Below are positions 53,743 through 62,708 of a DNA stretch of 64,000 nt, in pieces. Each line of letters opens with the position of its first letter. The first letter of the stretch is position 1. Position numbers and translations under genes: made by a program. Origin of the DNA: Candidatus Vagococcus giribetii (lineage in GTDB: Bacteria > Bacillota > Bacilli > Lactobacillales > Vagococcaceae); contig NZ_JAFLVX010000006.1 in assembly GCF_017316185.1 (NCBI RefSeq), positions 1 to 64,000 of the forward strand, read 5' to 3'. Below the pieces are notes generated by a model. That model did no database searches, was not told the DNA's origin, and was given only the letters and a program-made list of their open reading frames with translations.

Positions 53743-54549
53743 TTAAGGTAAACTCACTCGCGTAACGGATAAATCTGTTACATTTAACCAATCTTGAGTG
53801 ATGTCCTCAAATATTTTTTTTGAACCTGTCATAAAAAACTCGTGAGTTCCTTCTTTATTTGTCGCATCTGCTGAAATGTCATAATAGTCTAGTAACATGC
53901 TTACTTCACTAACTGTTTCAGCACCTGAATCAATTAACTGAACCGAGTCTCCCATCTTCTCCTTGATTAAAGGCTTCAATAAGGGATAGTGGGTACAGCC
54001 CATAACTAAGGTATCAATGTTTTTATCATGAAAATCTTCTAAAGTCTCATTGACAACCTTTTTAGCGATAGCTGACTCGTATTGTTTACTCTCCACAATC
54101 GGAACAAACTTTGGACAAGCTAAACCAAACACTTCTGTTTTAGGTGCTTTTCGATGAATCGCTTTTGTGTATTCCCCACTATTAATCGTTCCGATTGTGC
54201 CGATGACACCAATTCGGTTACTACTTGTTAATTTTAAAGCTGCTCGTGCGCCAGGAACAATCACTCCAACGACAGGAATATCTAAGGTTGCTTTTATTTC
54301 TTCTAAAGCAATCGCTGTTGCTGTATTACAAGCTATTACAATCATCTTTACTTTTTTTTCTAGTAAAAAGCGTGTCATTTCCCAGGTAAACTGTTTAATT
54401 TCTTCAACAGGTCTTGGGCCATACGGACATCTTAACGTATCTCCAATATAATAGATGGTTTCGTTTGGTAGTTGCTTCATCGCCTCTTTCACAACGGTTA
54501 AGCCTCCAACACCAGAGTCTAAAAAGCCTATTGGTTGATTATTACACAT
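53743..54549 (-). CDS. murI: glutamate racemase
   Basis: MurI makes D-glutamate for peptidoglycan. The 268-residue protein has the catalytic cysteines in VIACNTATA (near 74) and [10 protein letters not shown] (near 185), and the N-terminal [13 protein letters not shown]. The start is the ATG at 54549, 8 bp after GAGG; an in-frame GTG at 54558 overlaps the site. It is the first gene of the murI, rph-rdgB, phosphoesterase unit. The 196-bp gap upstream contains the tsaD terminator and an AT-rich promoter region with TATAAT-like boxes. Confidence 0.95.
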   Translation of the reverse strand: MCNNQPIGFLDSGVGGLTVVKEAMKQLPNETIYYIGDTLRCPYGPRPVEEIKQFTWEMTRFLLEKKVKMIVIACNTATAIALEEIKATLDIPVVGVIVPGARAALKLTSSNRIGVIGTIGTINSGEYTKAIHRKAPKTEVFGLACPKFVPIVESKQYESAIAKKVVNETLEDFHDKNIDTLVMGCTHYPLLKPLIKEKMGDSVQLIDSGAETVSEVSMLLDYYDISADATNKEGTHEFFMTGSKKIFEDITQDWLNVTDLSVTRVSLP

Positions 54550-54706
54550 CCCATTCACCTCGTTTTTTCTTCATCTTATTCTCTCTTTTTTAGGTGCTAA
54601 TTTCAAGTTATCTTTTTTCTAATGACACAGAGTATCAACTATATAGTCTATTATATAACAACAGGTATAAATACTGAGCTAAATAAACTCTTATAATGGA
54701 AAAAAC

Positions 54707-54739
54707 GAAGAGGCTGGATAAAACCGTTCCAACCTCTTC
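54707..54739 (-). terminator. terminator after tsaD
   Basis: Stem GAAGAGGtTGGA/TCCAgCCTCTTC on the minus strand with a 9-nt loop, followed by GTTTTTTCC. Confidence 0.85.
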
Positions 54740-54745
54740 TTCTTA

Positions 54746-55774
54746 TTATAAAGTGACACTTGGTCTTGCGTTTAAAGAACCATCAGCAAAAACACCTTTT
54801 TCAGCTTCAACAAAGGCTGCTGCTCCAATCATAGCGGCATTATCCCCACATAACTTAAAGGGTGGGACAACTAAATGAACGTCTTGTAGCTCACTTGCGA
54901 CTACTTGAGTTAAGCGATCTCTTAGCCCTTTATTAGCAGCCACTCCACCAGCTAAAATCACTTGTTTAACTTGATATTCTTTAGCTGCTCGAATCGTTTT
55001 TGAAACAAGTACATCTATGACACTTGCTTGAAAAGAAGCTGCTAAATCATGTTTATCTAATACTTCGTCACGTTGCTCGGCATTATGAACTAAATTAATA
55101 AAGGCACTTTTGAGACCACTAAAACTAAAGTCATAATTATCTTCTTTCATCATACTACGAGGAAAATGATACGTATCTTGACCTAAATGGGCCATTTCAT
55201 CTATTTCTTTACCGCTTGGATAACTCAATCCTAATACTCGACCCACTTTATCATAAGCCTCTCCACAAGCATCATCTCGGGTTTCACCGATGATTTCAAA
55301 CTCTCCATGAGCTTTCATTAAAACAAGTTCAGTATGCCCACCACTCACTAAGAGTGCTAGTACAGGAAAAGTCATCTCTGAGACAAAACGAGCCGCATAA
55401 ATATGACCTGCCATATGATTCACTGGAATAAGGGGTAAATCATTAGCCCAGGCAAAGCTTTTCGCTGCTTGAATACCAATCAATAAAGCTCCAACTAAAC
55501 CAGGTCCATAAGTAACTGCTACAGCGCCTAGCTCTTCTTTTGTTACATTTGCTTCGTTTAAAGCCTCATCAATACAACTAATAATTTGCTCCACATGATG
55601 GCGACTAGCTACTTCAGGTACCACACCGCCAAATCGTTTATGACTATTGATTTGCGAAGCAACAATATTAGATAGAATCACTTGACCATCTTCAATAACA
55701 GCTACACTTGTTTCGTCACAACTACTTTCGATTGCTAAAATTAATTTTCTTTCTTTTTGATTAAATATATCCAC
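54746..55774 (-). CDS. tsaD: tRNA threonylcarbamoyladenosine synthase subunit TsaD
   Basis: TsaD transfers threonylcarbamoyl to A37 of ANN-decoding tRNAs with TsaB and TsaE. The 342-residue ASKHA-fold protein has [13 protein letters not shown], the iron/zinc histidines in [22 protein letters not shown] and SGGVAAN-like [13 protein letters not shown]. Two GTG starts compete: 55783 touches AGGAA, while 55774 gives better spacing and is chosen. rimI ends just upstream. Essential in most bacteria. Confidence 0.93.
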   Translation of the reverse strand: MDIFNQKERKLILAIESSCDETSVAVIEDGQVILSNIVASQINSHKRFGGVVPEVASRHHVEQIISCIDEALNEANVTKEELGAVAVTYGPGLVGALLIGIQAAKSFAWANDLPLIPVNHMAGHIYAARFVSEMTFPVLALLVSGGHTELVLMKAHGEFEIIGETRDDACGEAYDKVGRVLGLSYPSGKEIDEMAHLGQDTYHFPRSMMKEDNYDFSFSGLKSAFINLVHNAEQRDEVLDKHDLAASFQASVIDVLVSKTIRAAKEYQVKQVILAGGVAANKGLRDRLTQVVASELQDVHLVVPPFKLCGDNAAMIGAAAFVEAEKGVFADGSLNARPSVTL

Positions 55775-55786
55775 TTTGGTCACTTC

Positions 55787-56215
55787 CTATAATATTAACT
55801 GCCAAATTAAGGCATCTTCTTTCGGGTGGTGATAATATTGCTTGCGTTCACCTATCATGGTGAAGCCTTCTTTTTGATAAAACTGTTGAGCTTTTTGATT
55901 ACTCTTTCTAACTTCGATGAATATTGATTCTGCCTCTGTGTCAGCTAGAAGTACTTTGGTTTTTTCTAGCAACTTACTTCCCATACCTGTCCGTTGATAA
56001 TCAGGGCTAACCCCAATAAGTTCAATCTCTGCTTCTTCAAACAGATGCGTAAGTAATAAAAAGCCAATGATGTTATCTTCTTCTGTCACTGTCACGTAAT
56101 GATGAAAAGGTTGTGTCAAAAAGGAAAAAAACTGCTCTTTTTTCCATGGAGAACCTGTCTCAAAACAGACGAGACTAATTTCATACAATCGATTTGCTAA
56201 CTCTTCTTTGTTCAT
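55787..56215 (-). CDS. rimI: RimI-type GNAT acetyltransferase
   Basis: The 142-residue GNAT protein has the acetyl-CoA loop QRTGMGSKLL in VSPDYQRTGMG and the C-terminal NQKAQQFYQKEGFTMIGERKQYY typical of RimI, which acetylates the N-terminal alanine of ribosomal protein bS18. It lies between tsaB and tsaD as in many Firmicutes. A second GNAT protein is encoded directly upstream, so which of the two modifies bS18 is not certain. Confidence 0.88.
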   Translation of the reverse strand: MNKEELANRLYEISLVCFETGSPWKKEQFFSFLTQPFHHYVTVTEEDNIIGFLLLTHLFEEAEIELIGVSPDYQRTGMGSKLLEKTKVLLADTEAESIFIEVRKSNQKAQQFYQKEGFTMIGERKQYYHHPKEDALIWQLIL

Positions 56216-56224
56216 ATCTTACGA

Positions 56225-56698
56225 TTATCCCTCCAATTGATATGTCATCTCTATGGCGTCTTCTTGATTTTCTTTGTAATACTTTTCTTTGACACCAATA
56301 GTGACAAAACCAAATTGACGGTACAACTCAATCGCTTTTTGATTGGATTTTTTGACTTCTAGAGACACCACGTCACACTTTTTTTCAAGTCCAAATTGTT
56401 TAGCTTCTTTTAACAATAAGTAACCAAATCCTTGACCTTGAAATTTTGGTAAAACTGCTACATTCGTAATATGAGCTTCATTTTCAGTATGTCGCATGCC
56501 GATAAATCCTACATAAGTCGTTCCAAAAAAACCTTTTAAATACAGACTCGTGTTTTTTCTGATTAACTCCGACCAAAAAATCGTGTAACTCCAAGGAGAT
56601 TTTCCGTAAACACGTTTTAAGGTTTCTTGGAGTAAATAAATATCTGTCACTTTTGCTGGTTCAACATGAAATAAGCACTCTCTAGACTCGTTCAACAT
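56225..56698 (-). CDS. second RimI-like GNAT acetyltransferase
   Basis: A 157-residue GNAT protein with the acetyl-CoA loop QGQGFGYLLLKEAK and the C-terminal NQKAIELYRQFGFVTIGVKEKYY, very close in pattern to RimI. It has its own full active-site region, so it is not a decayed copy. It overlaps the end of tsaB by 17 bp and ends 9 bp before rimI, placing it in the same operon. Paralogous substrate (bS18 or another N-terminus) unknown. Confidence 0.87.
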   Translation of the reverse strand: MLNESRECLFHVEPAKVTDIYLLQETLKRVYGKSPWSYTIFWSELIRKNTSLYLKGFFGTTYVGFIGMRHTENEAHITNVAVLPKFQGQGFGYLLLKEAKQFGLEKKCDVVSLEVKKSNQKAIELYRQFGFVTIGVKEKYYKENQEDAIEMTYQLEG

Positions 56699-57410
56699 AA
56701 GAAGAACCTGCTTGTTCCTGATGGGTTTCTAGCCATTTTTCTTCTGCTTCTACTCGTTTTAAATAGTTAGGGACAAAGTCTTCAATCGACGTCACTTTTT
56801 TTGCTAATTTGTCTAGTTTTAAGAAAGCTCTGCCATCTAACACTTGATTATAACTCTCTAAATCACACTGGATAAAAGGTGAGTCGAGTTCTTTAATCTC
56901 TGCCTCAAATGACAAACAATCGATTCCTGTTAAAATAATAGGCTCTTTTCTTTCTAATAAGCTTTCTAACCATGCCACTAACTCCGTATGCTGATCCTCG
57001 ATAACTTGGATTAACTGACCCTCTTGCCACTTATAAGCACCAGAGTATACATTTCCTCTTCTAGCATTAATTAGTGGAACAATTAAACCATCTTGTTCTT
57101 GATAGCTTGCAGCAATAACCGCTAAACTTGAAACGGCTAATAAATCAATTCCTAAGGTCCATGCCAGTGTTTTCGCTGTGGTCACACCGATACGTAACCC
57201 TGTGTATGACCCAGGTCCTTCTGCCACTATAATACTGGTCAAATCTTTTGGTTTTTTATTATTTTCAGCCATGAGAAACTCAATCCCTGGCATCAGTGTT
57301 GTACTATGATTTTTTTGATTGGCACTTAAATAGGTGCCAATTAATTGTTTGTTGTCAGCCAAACAAAGTACCATCCCTTGATTAGATGTGTCCATTCCTA
57401 ACATTGTCAT
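56682..57410 (-). CDS. tsaB: tRNA threonylcarbamoyladenosine synthase subunit TsaB
   Basis: TsaB is the partner of TsaD in t6A formation. The 242-residue ASKHA-like protein starts MTMLGMDTSN and has GPGSYTGLRIGVTTAKTLAW and VVPLINARRGNVYSGAY-like VPLINARRGNVYSG, the family signature. The ATG at 57410 aligns with the usual MKILAIDTSN start; the ATG at 57416 is also possible, and the longer frame to 57452 is rejected. First gene of the t6A/RimI operon. Confidence 0.92.
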   Translation of the reverse strand: MTMLGMDTSNQGMVLCLADNKQLIGTYLSANQKNHSTTLMPGIEFLMAENNKKPKDLTSIIVAEGPGSYTGLRIGVTTAKTLAWTLGIDLLAVSSLAVIAASYQEQDGLIVPLINARRGNVYSGAYKWQEGQLIQVIEDQHTELVAWLESLLERKEPIILTGIDCLSFEAEIKELDSPFIQCDLESYNQVLDGRAFLKLDKLAKKVTSIEDFVPNYLKRVEAEEKWLETHQEQAGSSYVERV

Positions 57411-57491
57411 TTTCATCGATCCTCTATTATGTATTCTGATACATTGTAGCATAAATACGCCATTCTCTTCTATCTATTCTAGCAAAAAAGA

Positions 57492-57511
57492 CTGAGATTA
57501 TCTAATCTCAG
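57492..57511 (-). terminator. terminator overlapping the NUDIX stop codon
   Basis: A perfect 8-bp stem CTGAGATT/AATCTCAG with a 4-nt loop, followed by CTTTTTTG on the minus strand. The TGA stop of the NUDIX gene is in the stem. Confidence 0.82.
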
Positions 57512-58035
57512 CCTTCTACACGATATGATCCATATGCTGTTTTCATTTCAAAAAAGAGACTGATTAAATGATGATGGTAGGGAATAAAGATATCTTGAGC
57601 AATGAGTTCATTAATTTCTGCTAAGGTCATCCAAGCTACTTCCTGAACTTCCTCTTCTTGAATCACAACGTCATTTAAATCAACGTCTGCTTCTATTAGA
57701 TAATAATCTTCAAATCCACCTTCAAAACTAACAGATAGTTGAGGCAATTGCCCAACAATATCAAAAGTTAAACCTAACTCCTCTTGAAGTTCTCTTTTGG
57801 CTCCTTCTGAGCTGGTTTCACCACTTATGACACTTCCGCTAACGGAAATATCCCAATAATTTGGCCATGATTGTTTATCTGTTTGTCTTTTTTGAACGAG
57901 TAATTGTCCCTTAGTATTGAAAATACAGGCACCAATGACAATTCGGTATTCCTCTTTGTTTCGAGGCTCATTTTTTGAGATTACCTTGCCAGTTTTGACA
58001 TGATCCACATCATAAATATCCCACTTCTCTACCAA
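57508..58035 (-). CDS. NUDIX hydrolase
   Basis: The 175-residue protein has a complete Nudix box GSVISGETSSEGAKRELQEE (about 88-107), with the REXXEE metal-binding core intact. The IPP isomerase-like lead-in MVEKWDIYDVDHVKTGKVI suggests the family of uncharacterised Nudix proteins related to isopentenyl-diphosphate isomerase type 1 and YfcD. The substrate is unknown. The start is a TTG at 58035 with GAGGAG 8 bp upstream. It follows the CorC-like gene by 15 bp. Confidence 0.88.
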   Translation of the reverse strand: MVEKWDIYDVDHVKTGKVISKNEPRNKEEYRIVIGACIFNTKGQLLVQKRQTDKQSWPNYWDISVSGSVISGETSSEGAKRELQEELGLTFDIVGQLPQLSVSFEGGFEDYYLIEADVDLNDVVIQEEEVQEVAWMTLAEINELIAQDIFIPYHHHLISLFFEMKTAYGSYRVEG

Positions 58036-58050
58036 TTAGATTCTCCTCAC

Positions 58051-59352
58051 CTATTGATTCTGTCTTGTATCTCGGATTTTAACTCTTTCAACAACGGTTT
58101 GTCTCACTAGTAAGACAGTAAAGAGCACACCTTCCACTTCAAATGTAAATCCTTTTTCTACATTGTTTGGATTGATACTAGTAATATAACCACCTAGTGT
58201 CACATTCCCATTTGGATCTTCTAAATCATCTAAATCAAATGAATGACGAATTTCATCTAATTCGATTTTACCATCTACTAAAAATTCGTTATTCCCTAGT
58301 GGCTGAATCATTTCTTTTTCTGTATCTAATTCATCTTGAATATCTCCAACGATTTCTTCAATAATGTCTTCAATTGTGACAATTCCAACTGTTCCACCGT
58401 ACTCATCTACAACGATAGCAATATGTTTATGTTTTTCTTGCATGTTTTTCAAAACATCTTTTACAATTAATGTTTCCATGACAACTATTGGTTTAGACAT
58501 CTCTTCAACAATTAATCGGTTTTTATCACTATACGAAGCTCTCACAAGTTGTTGCAAGGTAACATAACCTAAGATGTCATCTTTTGATTCTTTAATCACC
58601 GGATACCTTGTGTAACCTATTTCTAGCATAATTGGAATAGCTTCTTCAACTGTCATGTCATAATCTAAGACTTTCATTTCTAGACGATTCGTCATAATTT
58701 CTTTCACTTGACGCTCATCGAATTCAAAGATATTTGATAAATAATTAAACTCTTCTTGATTGATTTCACCTTTATCCAAACTATCAGCTGCTACTAACAA
58801 CAACTCTTCCTCTGATAAAGTTTCTTCAGCTTCTCCAACCATATGAATGCCAAACAAGCGACCAATCAAGTTAGCTGAATTATTTAACAGTTTGATAAAT
58901 AAATAAGTCACTTTATAAAAATAGTGCAACGGCTTAGCAATCGCCATAGTAACTTTTTCTGCGTTTGAGATACTATATGATTTAGGTAATAACTCCCCAA
59001 CAACTACTTCAACAAAAGTGACTAAAAAGTAGGATAAAATCATAGAAACAGTTAAGGAAACACTACGACTTAAACCAGTTTGACTGATTAAAGGTTCAAT
59101 TAAATGCCTGACTGTCTCTTCTCCGACCCCACCAATAATAAGAGTCGTAAATGTAATTCCTAATTGGCAAGCGCTTAAATAGTCATCTAAATGATGGACT
59201 AAATGAAGCCCTAACTCCGCTTTTTTTTCACCATTAGCAGCTAGTTGTTCTAACCTTGATGATCTAACCTTTACTAAAGCAAATTCTGCTGCAACAAAGA
59301 GTGCTGTGACATAAATCATGACACCGATTAGCAGCAATTTAACACCTATCAT
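58051..59352 (-). CDS. CNNM/CorC-family membrane protein with CBS pair
   Basis: A 433-residue protein: DUF21 membrane domain with three to four helices (about 1-190), two CBS domains (about 205-335), and a C-terminal CorC/HlyC domain (about 345-425, FLVDGKIELDEI). This layout is that of YhdP/YrkA/MpfA, linked to magnesium efflux or homeostasis. Older databases label it haemolysin, which is not supported. Co-transcribed with the NUDIX gene. Confidence 0.9.
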   Translation of the reverse strand: MIGVKLLLIGVMIYVTALFVAAEFALVKVRSSRLEQLAANGEKKAELGLHLVHHLDDYLSACQLGITFTTLIIGGVGEETVRHLIEPLISQTGLSRSVSLTVSMILSYFLVTFVEVVVGELLPKSYSISNAEKVTMAIAKPLHYFYKVTYLFIKLLNNSANLIGRLFGIHMVGEAEETLSEEELLLVAADSLDKGEINQEEFNYLSNIFEFDERQVKEIMTNRLEMKVLDYDMTVEEAIPIMLEIGYTRYPVIKESKDDILGYVTLQQLVRASYSDKNRLIVEEMSKPIVVMETLIVKDVLKNMQEKHKHIAIVVDEYGGTVGIVTIEDIIEEIVGDIQDELDTEKEMIQPLGNNEFLVDGKIELDEIRHSFDLDDLEDPNGNVTLGGYITSINPNNVEKGFTFEVEGVLFTVLLVRQTVVERVKIRDTRQNQ

Positions 59353-59429
59353 AAAACACCTCTCAATACTTTCTACTCTCTATCTTAATGGAATCACTAA
59401 AAAAAAGATACTCTTTTACTCATTAAAAA

Positions 59430-59457
59430 TAGGTCGACTTCTTATTCAGCCGACCTA
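59430..59457 (-). terminator. terminator after the GalT-like gene
   Basis: Stem TAGGTCG/CGACCTA with a 14-nt loop, followed by TTTTTAA on the minus strand. Confidence 0.72.
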
Positions 59458-59461
59458 ATCC

Positions 59462-60718
59462 TTATAGTGTATCTACAAATCTAATAAATGCTTTAATGCC
59501 TTCTGGAGATTTTTTAAAGACGCCTTGTTCTTCTATTGACTCTTTAATTAGCAACTCTGTTTCATTTGTTAATTCAATGTCATTAGTAATCGTTACAATA
59601 CCTAATCGATCAGCTATTGAATTTTCATCTAGTAGCAAATCACGATAAGCCTGACTTCTTTCAAAGGATTCGCCCTTATCGACAAGTAACAAGTCGGCAA
59701 TCAACATCTCACCCTCTTTTCTAAAGATAGGAATCAGAGAATGTTGATTCTGTCCTGATTCATCATTAGCCATAATGTCTAATGAGGGATAAGAGTATTG
59801 TTGCCATCTAAGCATTAAATACTCAATACTATTAATTAAATTTTTCTTAGAAGTTGTTTTTAAGCGAATCACTGATATTGGCCATTCCACTAGAGAAGCT
59901 GAAACAGTAACGAATCCTGGAATATCAAAAACGTAATCTTCTTCTGCTTGAAATAAAGGAACCAAAACAGCTCCGCCCATTAAACTTCCATGTTCTTTTC
60001 CAGTATTTTTAACGGCATCATATCCGACAAAATAATGGGGGTATATGTCTAATAGTCGTAGCATGCGTTCCATTGTTTGACGGCTAAAAGTAATCGGTTC
60101 ATGGGCTTCAGGGAAGAATTCACAATGTTCTTCAACTAATGGTAATTCTGCATAAGAAAAGCCCCAACTCTCACCTTTTAGATTCATGCGAATGATACGT
60201 TTAATTCGTTGGTACATCTCTCCGTAACCTTCACTATCAAAGCAATGCTCACAAATCATCTCTTTATGTCTGACATCAGACTTTTGCTTAACTTGCCAAG
60301 GTGTCTCTAGAATATCAACTTCTTTGCTCACTAAACTAGTTCCATCTATGTAACCATTGTTAATAGCTAACAAATGAAAATAATCTGTTGCCTCTTTTTC
60401 AGAATGATCATAATGCTGAGAGAAAAGTGCATTAACAACTGAGGGAGGTGGTGTTAACAATTCCATGATTTCAGCACTTAATATCTCTACAGCTACTTGA
60501 TTAGTTGCATCTACTTTGTTATTATTTTCAGCTACAATAAGCATTTCTTTTAATAAATCCGTAGAAGAAGGCAGACCTTCTAAAGAAGTATTCTCTGGTT
60601 CAGACCATTCTCCGATTAAGGAAAGTAGGCGATTTTTTAAGTACACTTTATCCAATACCATCCAACCACCAGATTGAATCGCGATATTGATAAAATCATT
60701 TATTCGTTGATTTTCCAT
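59462..60718 (-). CDS. GalT class II-like protein lacking the catalytic HxHxQ loop
   Basis: The 418-residue protein resembles class II galactose-1-phosphate uridylyltransferases: VYLKNRLLSLIGEW near 26-39, C156-x2-C159, GESWGFSYAELPLVEEHCEFF and EAHEPITFSRQTMERML. Where functional enzymes have an H-D-H-F-Q-G-G loop with the nucleophilic second histidine, this one reads E-H-G-S-L-M-G-G (242-249), so the nucleophile and glutamine appear lost. It is also shorter than the usual 490-500 residues (recalled). It lies 19 bp after galE; no galK is nearby. Its role is open. Confidence 0.7.
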   Translation of the reverse strand: MENQRINDFINIAIQSGGWMVLDKVYLKNRLLSLIGEWSEPENTSLEGLPSSTDLLKEMLIVAENNNKVDATNQVAVEILSAEIMELLTPPPSVVNALFSQHYDHSEKEATDYFHLLAINNGYIDGTSLVSKEVDILETPWQVKQKSDVRHKEMICEHCFDSEGYGEMYQRIKRIIRMNLKGESWGFSYAELPLVEEHCEFFPEAHEPITFSRQTMERMLRLLDIYPHYFVGYDAVKNTGKEHGSLMGGAVLVPLFQAEEDYVFDIPGFVTVSASLVEWPISVIRLKTTSKKNLINSIEYLMLRWQQYSYPSLDIMANDESGQNQHSLIPIFRKEGEMLIADLLLVDKGESFERSQAYRDLLLDENSIADRLGIVTITNDIELTNETELLIKESIEEQGVFKKSPEGIKAFIRFVDTL

Positions 60719-60737
60719 CTTGATGACTCCTTAATTA

Positions 60738-61721
60738 TTAATAACCATTCGGATGGCTTTGATGCCATGCCCATGCTGTTTCTAAAATAGTTGTCACATT
60801 TGTGTATTGTGGTTTCCAACCTAATACCTCTTTAGCTTTTTCAGGAGAAGCAACTAATGTACTAGGGTCTCCTGCTCTTCTTGGTGCAATCACAGCAGGG
60901 ATTTCTTTTGTTGTTACTTTACGAGCTTCCTCAATCATTTCTTTCACTGAAAAACCATCAGCGCTTCCTAAGTTAAAGATGTTACTGTCATTACCTTTTT
61001 GTAAATAATCTAAAGCTAATACATGAGCATCACTTAAATCAACTACATGAACGTAGTCACGGATACAAGTGCCGTCTGGCGTATCATAATCATCACCAAA
61101 AATAGATACTTGTTCTCTTTTACCTAATGCTGCTTCTAAAATGATTGGAACAAGATGAGTTTCTGGTGTATGGTCTTCACCAATACTTGTATCTAAGCTT
61201 GCTCCTGCTACGTTAAAGTAACGTAGAGCAACAAATTTAATACCATATGCCTCATCACACCATTTCATCATTTTTTCCATCATTAATTTACTTTCACCGT
61301 ATGGGTTTTTAGGATTAGTTGGTGTTGTTTCTTTAATCGGGGTTTCCTCAGGTTCACCATAAGTTGCTGCAGTTGATGAAAACACAATATGTTTCACACC
61401 TAACTCTTGCATAACCTCTAATGTAATTTGAGTCCCGTGGACATTATTATTAAAGTATTTTAGTGGATTCGTAACAGATTCACCCACTAATGAGCTGGCT
61501 GCAAAATGAACGACACCAGTTATTCCTTCTTTTTTAAAGACAGATAACATAAATTCTTTATCTCGAATATCTCCTTCGTAAAAAAGTGCTTCTTCATGAA
61601 TAGCTTCTTTATGTCCAGTTAATAAATTATCAATTACGACAACCTTTTCTCCCTTTTTGATTAACGCTTGTACTGCATGAGAACCAATATAACCCGCTCC
61701 ACCTAAAACAGCAATTGACAT
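60738..61721 (-). CDS. galE: UDP-glucose 4-epimerase
   Basis: GalE interconverts UDP-glucose and UDP-galactose, serving galactose use and wall polysaccharide synthesis. The 327-residue extended SDR has the NAD motif GGAGYIGSH, a catalytic Ser/Thr in SSTAATYG, YxxxK in NPYGESK and [10 protein letters not shown] near the C-terminus. The ATG at 61721 has GGAGG 8 bp upstream; the longer frame to 61736 is rejected. It is transcribed with the GalT-like gene. Confidence 0.94.
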   Translation of the reverse strand: MSIAVLGGAGYIGSHAVQALIKKGEKVVVIDNLLTGHKEAIHEEALFYEGDIRDKEFMLSVFKKEGITGVVHFAASSLVGESVTNPLKYFNNNVHGTQITLEVMQELGVKHIVFSSTAATYGEPEETPIKETTPTNPKNPYGESKLMMEKMMKWCDEAYGIKFVALRYFNVAGASLDTSIGEDHTPETHLVPIILEAALGKREQVSIFGDDYDTPDGTCIRDYVHVVDLSDAHVLALDYLQKGNDSNIFNLGSADGFSVKEMIEEARKVTTKEIPAVIAPRRAGDPSTLVASPEKAKEVLGWKPQYTNVTTILETAWAWHQSHPNGY

Positions 61722-61806
61722 AGCATATTCCTCCATTTATGTTCATTTTTACCTTACTTCTCCCATTTTACACCAAGTTGAATGTAATAACTATTGGAAA
61801 CAAAAA

Positions 61807-61834
61807 AATCTTGAACTATTTCGAGTTCAAGATT
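61807..61834 (-). terminator. terminator after nagB
   Basis: A perfect 11-bp stem AATCTTGAACT/AGTTCAAGATT with a 6-nt loop and a T-run on the minus strand. Confidence 0.87.
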
Positions 61835-61840
61835 AATGGA

Positions 61841-62548
61841 TTAGTTTAAAAGTGAAGCCGCTGCTTCGTCCACAATAATTGTCACATTGGGATGATTTTG
61901 TAGAGCGCTTGCTGGAACGTCTTCAGTCATCTCACCTTTTACCGTATTATAAATAGCTTGAGCTTTTTTAGGTCCATATGCTAATAAGATGATTTGTTTA
62001 GCTTGCATAATAGATTTAATCCCCATTGAGTAGGCACGCGTTGGCACATCTTCTTTTTTAGTAAAATTACGGCTATTAGCTTCAATAGTAGATTCAGTTA
62101 ATTGAACTTCTGATGTCATGCCTTCAAATGAAGAACCTGGCTCATTAAAACCAATATGAGCATTTTCCCCAATCCCCAAAATTTGAATATCAATTGGGTT
62201 GGCTGCAATAATTTCATCGTAACGTTGACACTCAGCAACACCGTCTGTAGCCATTCCATCTGGTAAATAATTATGCTTAAATGGTTTTTTTTCAAATAAA
62301 TGTTTCTTCATAAAGTAATCATAACTTTGGTCATTGCTTTTTTCTAAGCCCACGTATTCATCTAAATTGACAGAATTCATTTGACTAAAATCTAAATCAC
62401 TTGCAGTCATTTCTTGATACAGTGTTTCAGGTGTACTACCTGTCGCTAAACCTAGTGTTGTCACATTGCCTTTTGCCATTTCTTCTTTTATTAAATCAAA
62501 AGCTACTTTTCCGCCTTCGATATTATCTTTTACTGTGATAATTTTCAT
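61841..62548 (-). CDS. nagB: glucosamine-6-phosphate deaminase
   Basis: NagB converts glucosamine 6-phosphate to fructose 6-phosphate and ammonia, the catabolic counterpart of GlmS. The 235-residue protein is of the short Gram-positive form without the allosteric extension, with [12 protein letters not shown], the active-site VNLDEYVGL and [14 protein letters not shown]. The ATG at 62548 is 7 bp after GGAGG and is chosen over the ATG at 62554. It lies directly downstream of glmS but behind a terminator and its own promoter. Confidence 0.94.
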   Translation of the reverse strand: MKIITVKDNIEGGKVAFDLIKEEMAKGNVTTLGLATGSTPETLYQEMTASDLDFSQMNSVNLDEYVGLEKSNDQSYDYFMKKHLFEKKPFKHNYLPDGMATDGVAECQRYDEIIAANPIDIQILGIGENAHIGFNEPGSSFEGMTSEVQLTESTIEANSRNFTKKEDVPTRAYSMGIKSIMQAKQIILLAYGPKKAQAIYNTVKGEMTEDVPASALQNHPNVTIIVDEAAASLLN

Positions 62549-62579
62549 TTTCATGCCTCCGTCATTTTGGTATAGTCCA

Positions 62580-62643
62580 ATTATATATCTTTCTCAAATT
62601 AAAAACAAGAGTTACCTAAAAGAATATCAATCAAACGCTTTCA
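62580..62643 (-). promoter_or_regulatory. nagB promoter with upstream cre-like site
   Basis: Minus-strand -35 TTGTTT (62603-62608), 17-bp spacer, -10 TATAAT (62580-62585). A cre-like sequence TGAAAGCGTTTGAT lies at 62630-62643, matching the consensus except at its last bases. CcpA or a NagR-type regulator could bind. Confidence 0.55.
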
Positions 62644-62657
62644 AACCTTTTTTGCTA

Positions 62658-62703
62658 AAAGAGGTTGCCACATAGGTGCTAATTCCTATGTCACAACCTC
62701 TTT
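62658..62703 (-). terminator. terminator after glmS
   Basis: Two stacked stems, AAAGAGGTTG/CAACCTCTTT and ACATAGG/CCTATGT, with an 8-nt loop. The following T-run is short but A-rich DNA follows; it separates glmS from nagB. Confidence 0.8.
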
Positions 62704-62708
62704 AGTTA

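Noticed and set aside
58051-59352. Haemolysin annotation for the DUF21-CBS-CorC protein
   Set aside because: The domain order is that of CNNM/CorC ion-homeostasis proteins; nothing indicates a toxin.
50064-62703. A dispersed repeat family based on shared AGGTTG or GAGGTTG stems in the terminators at 50064, 54707 and 62658
   Set aside because: Only 6-8 bp are shared and the loops and inner stems differ, so independent terminators are the simpler reading.
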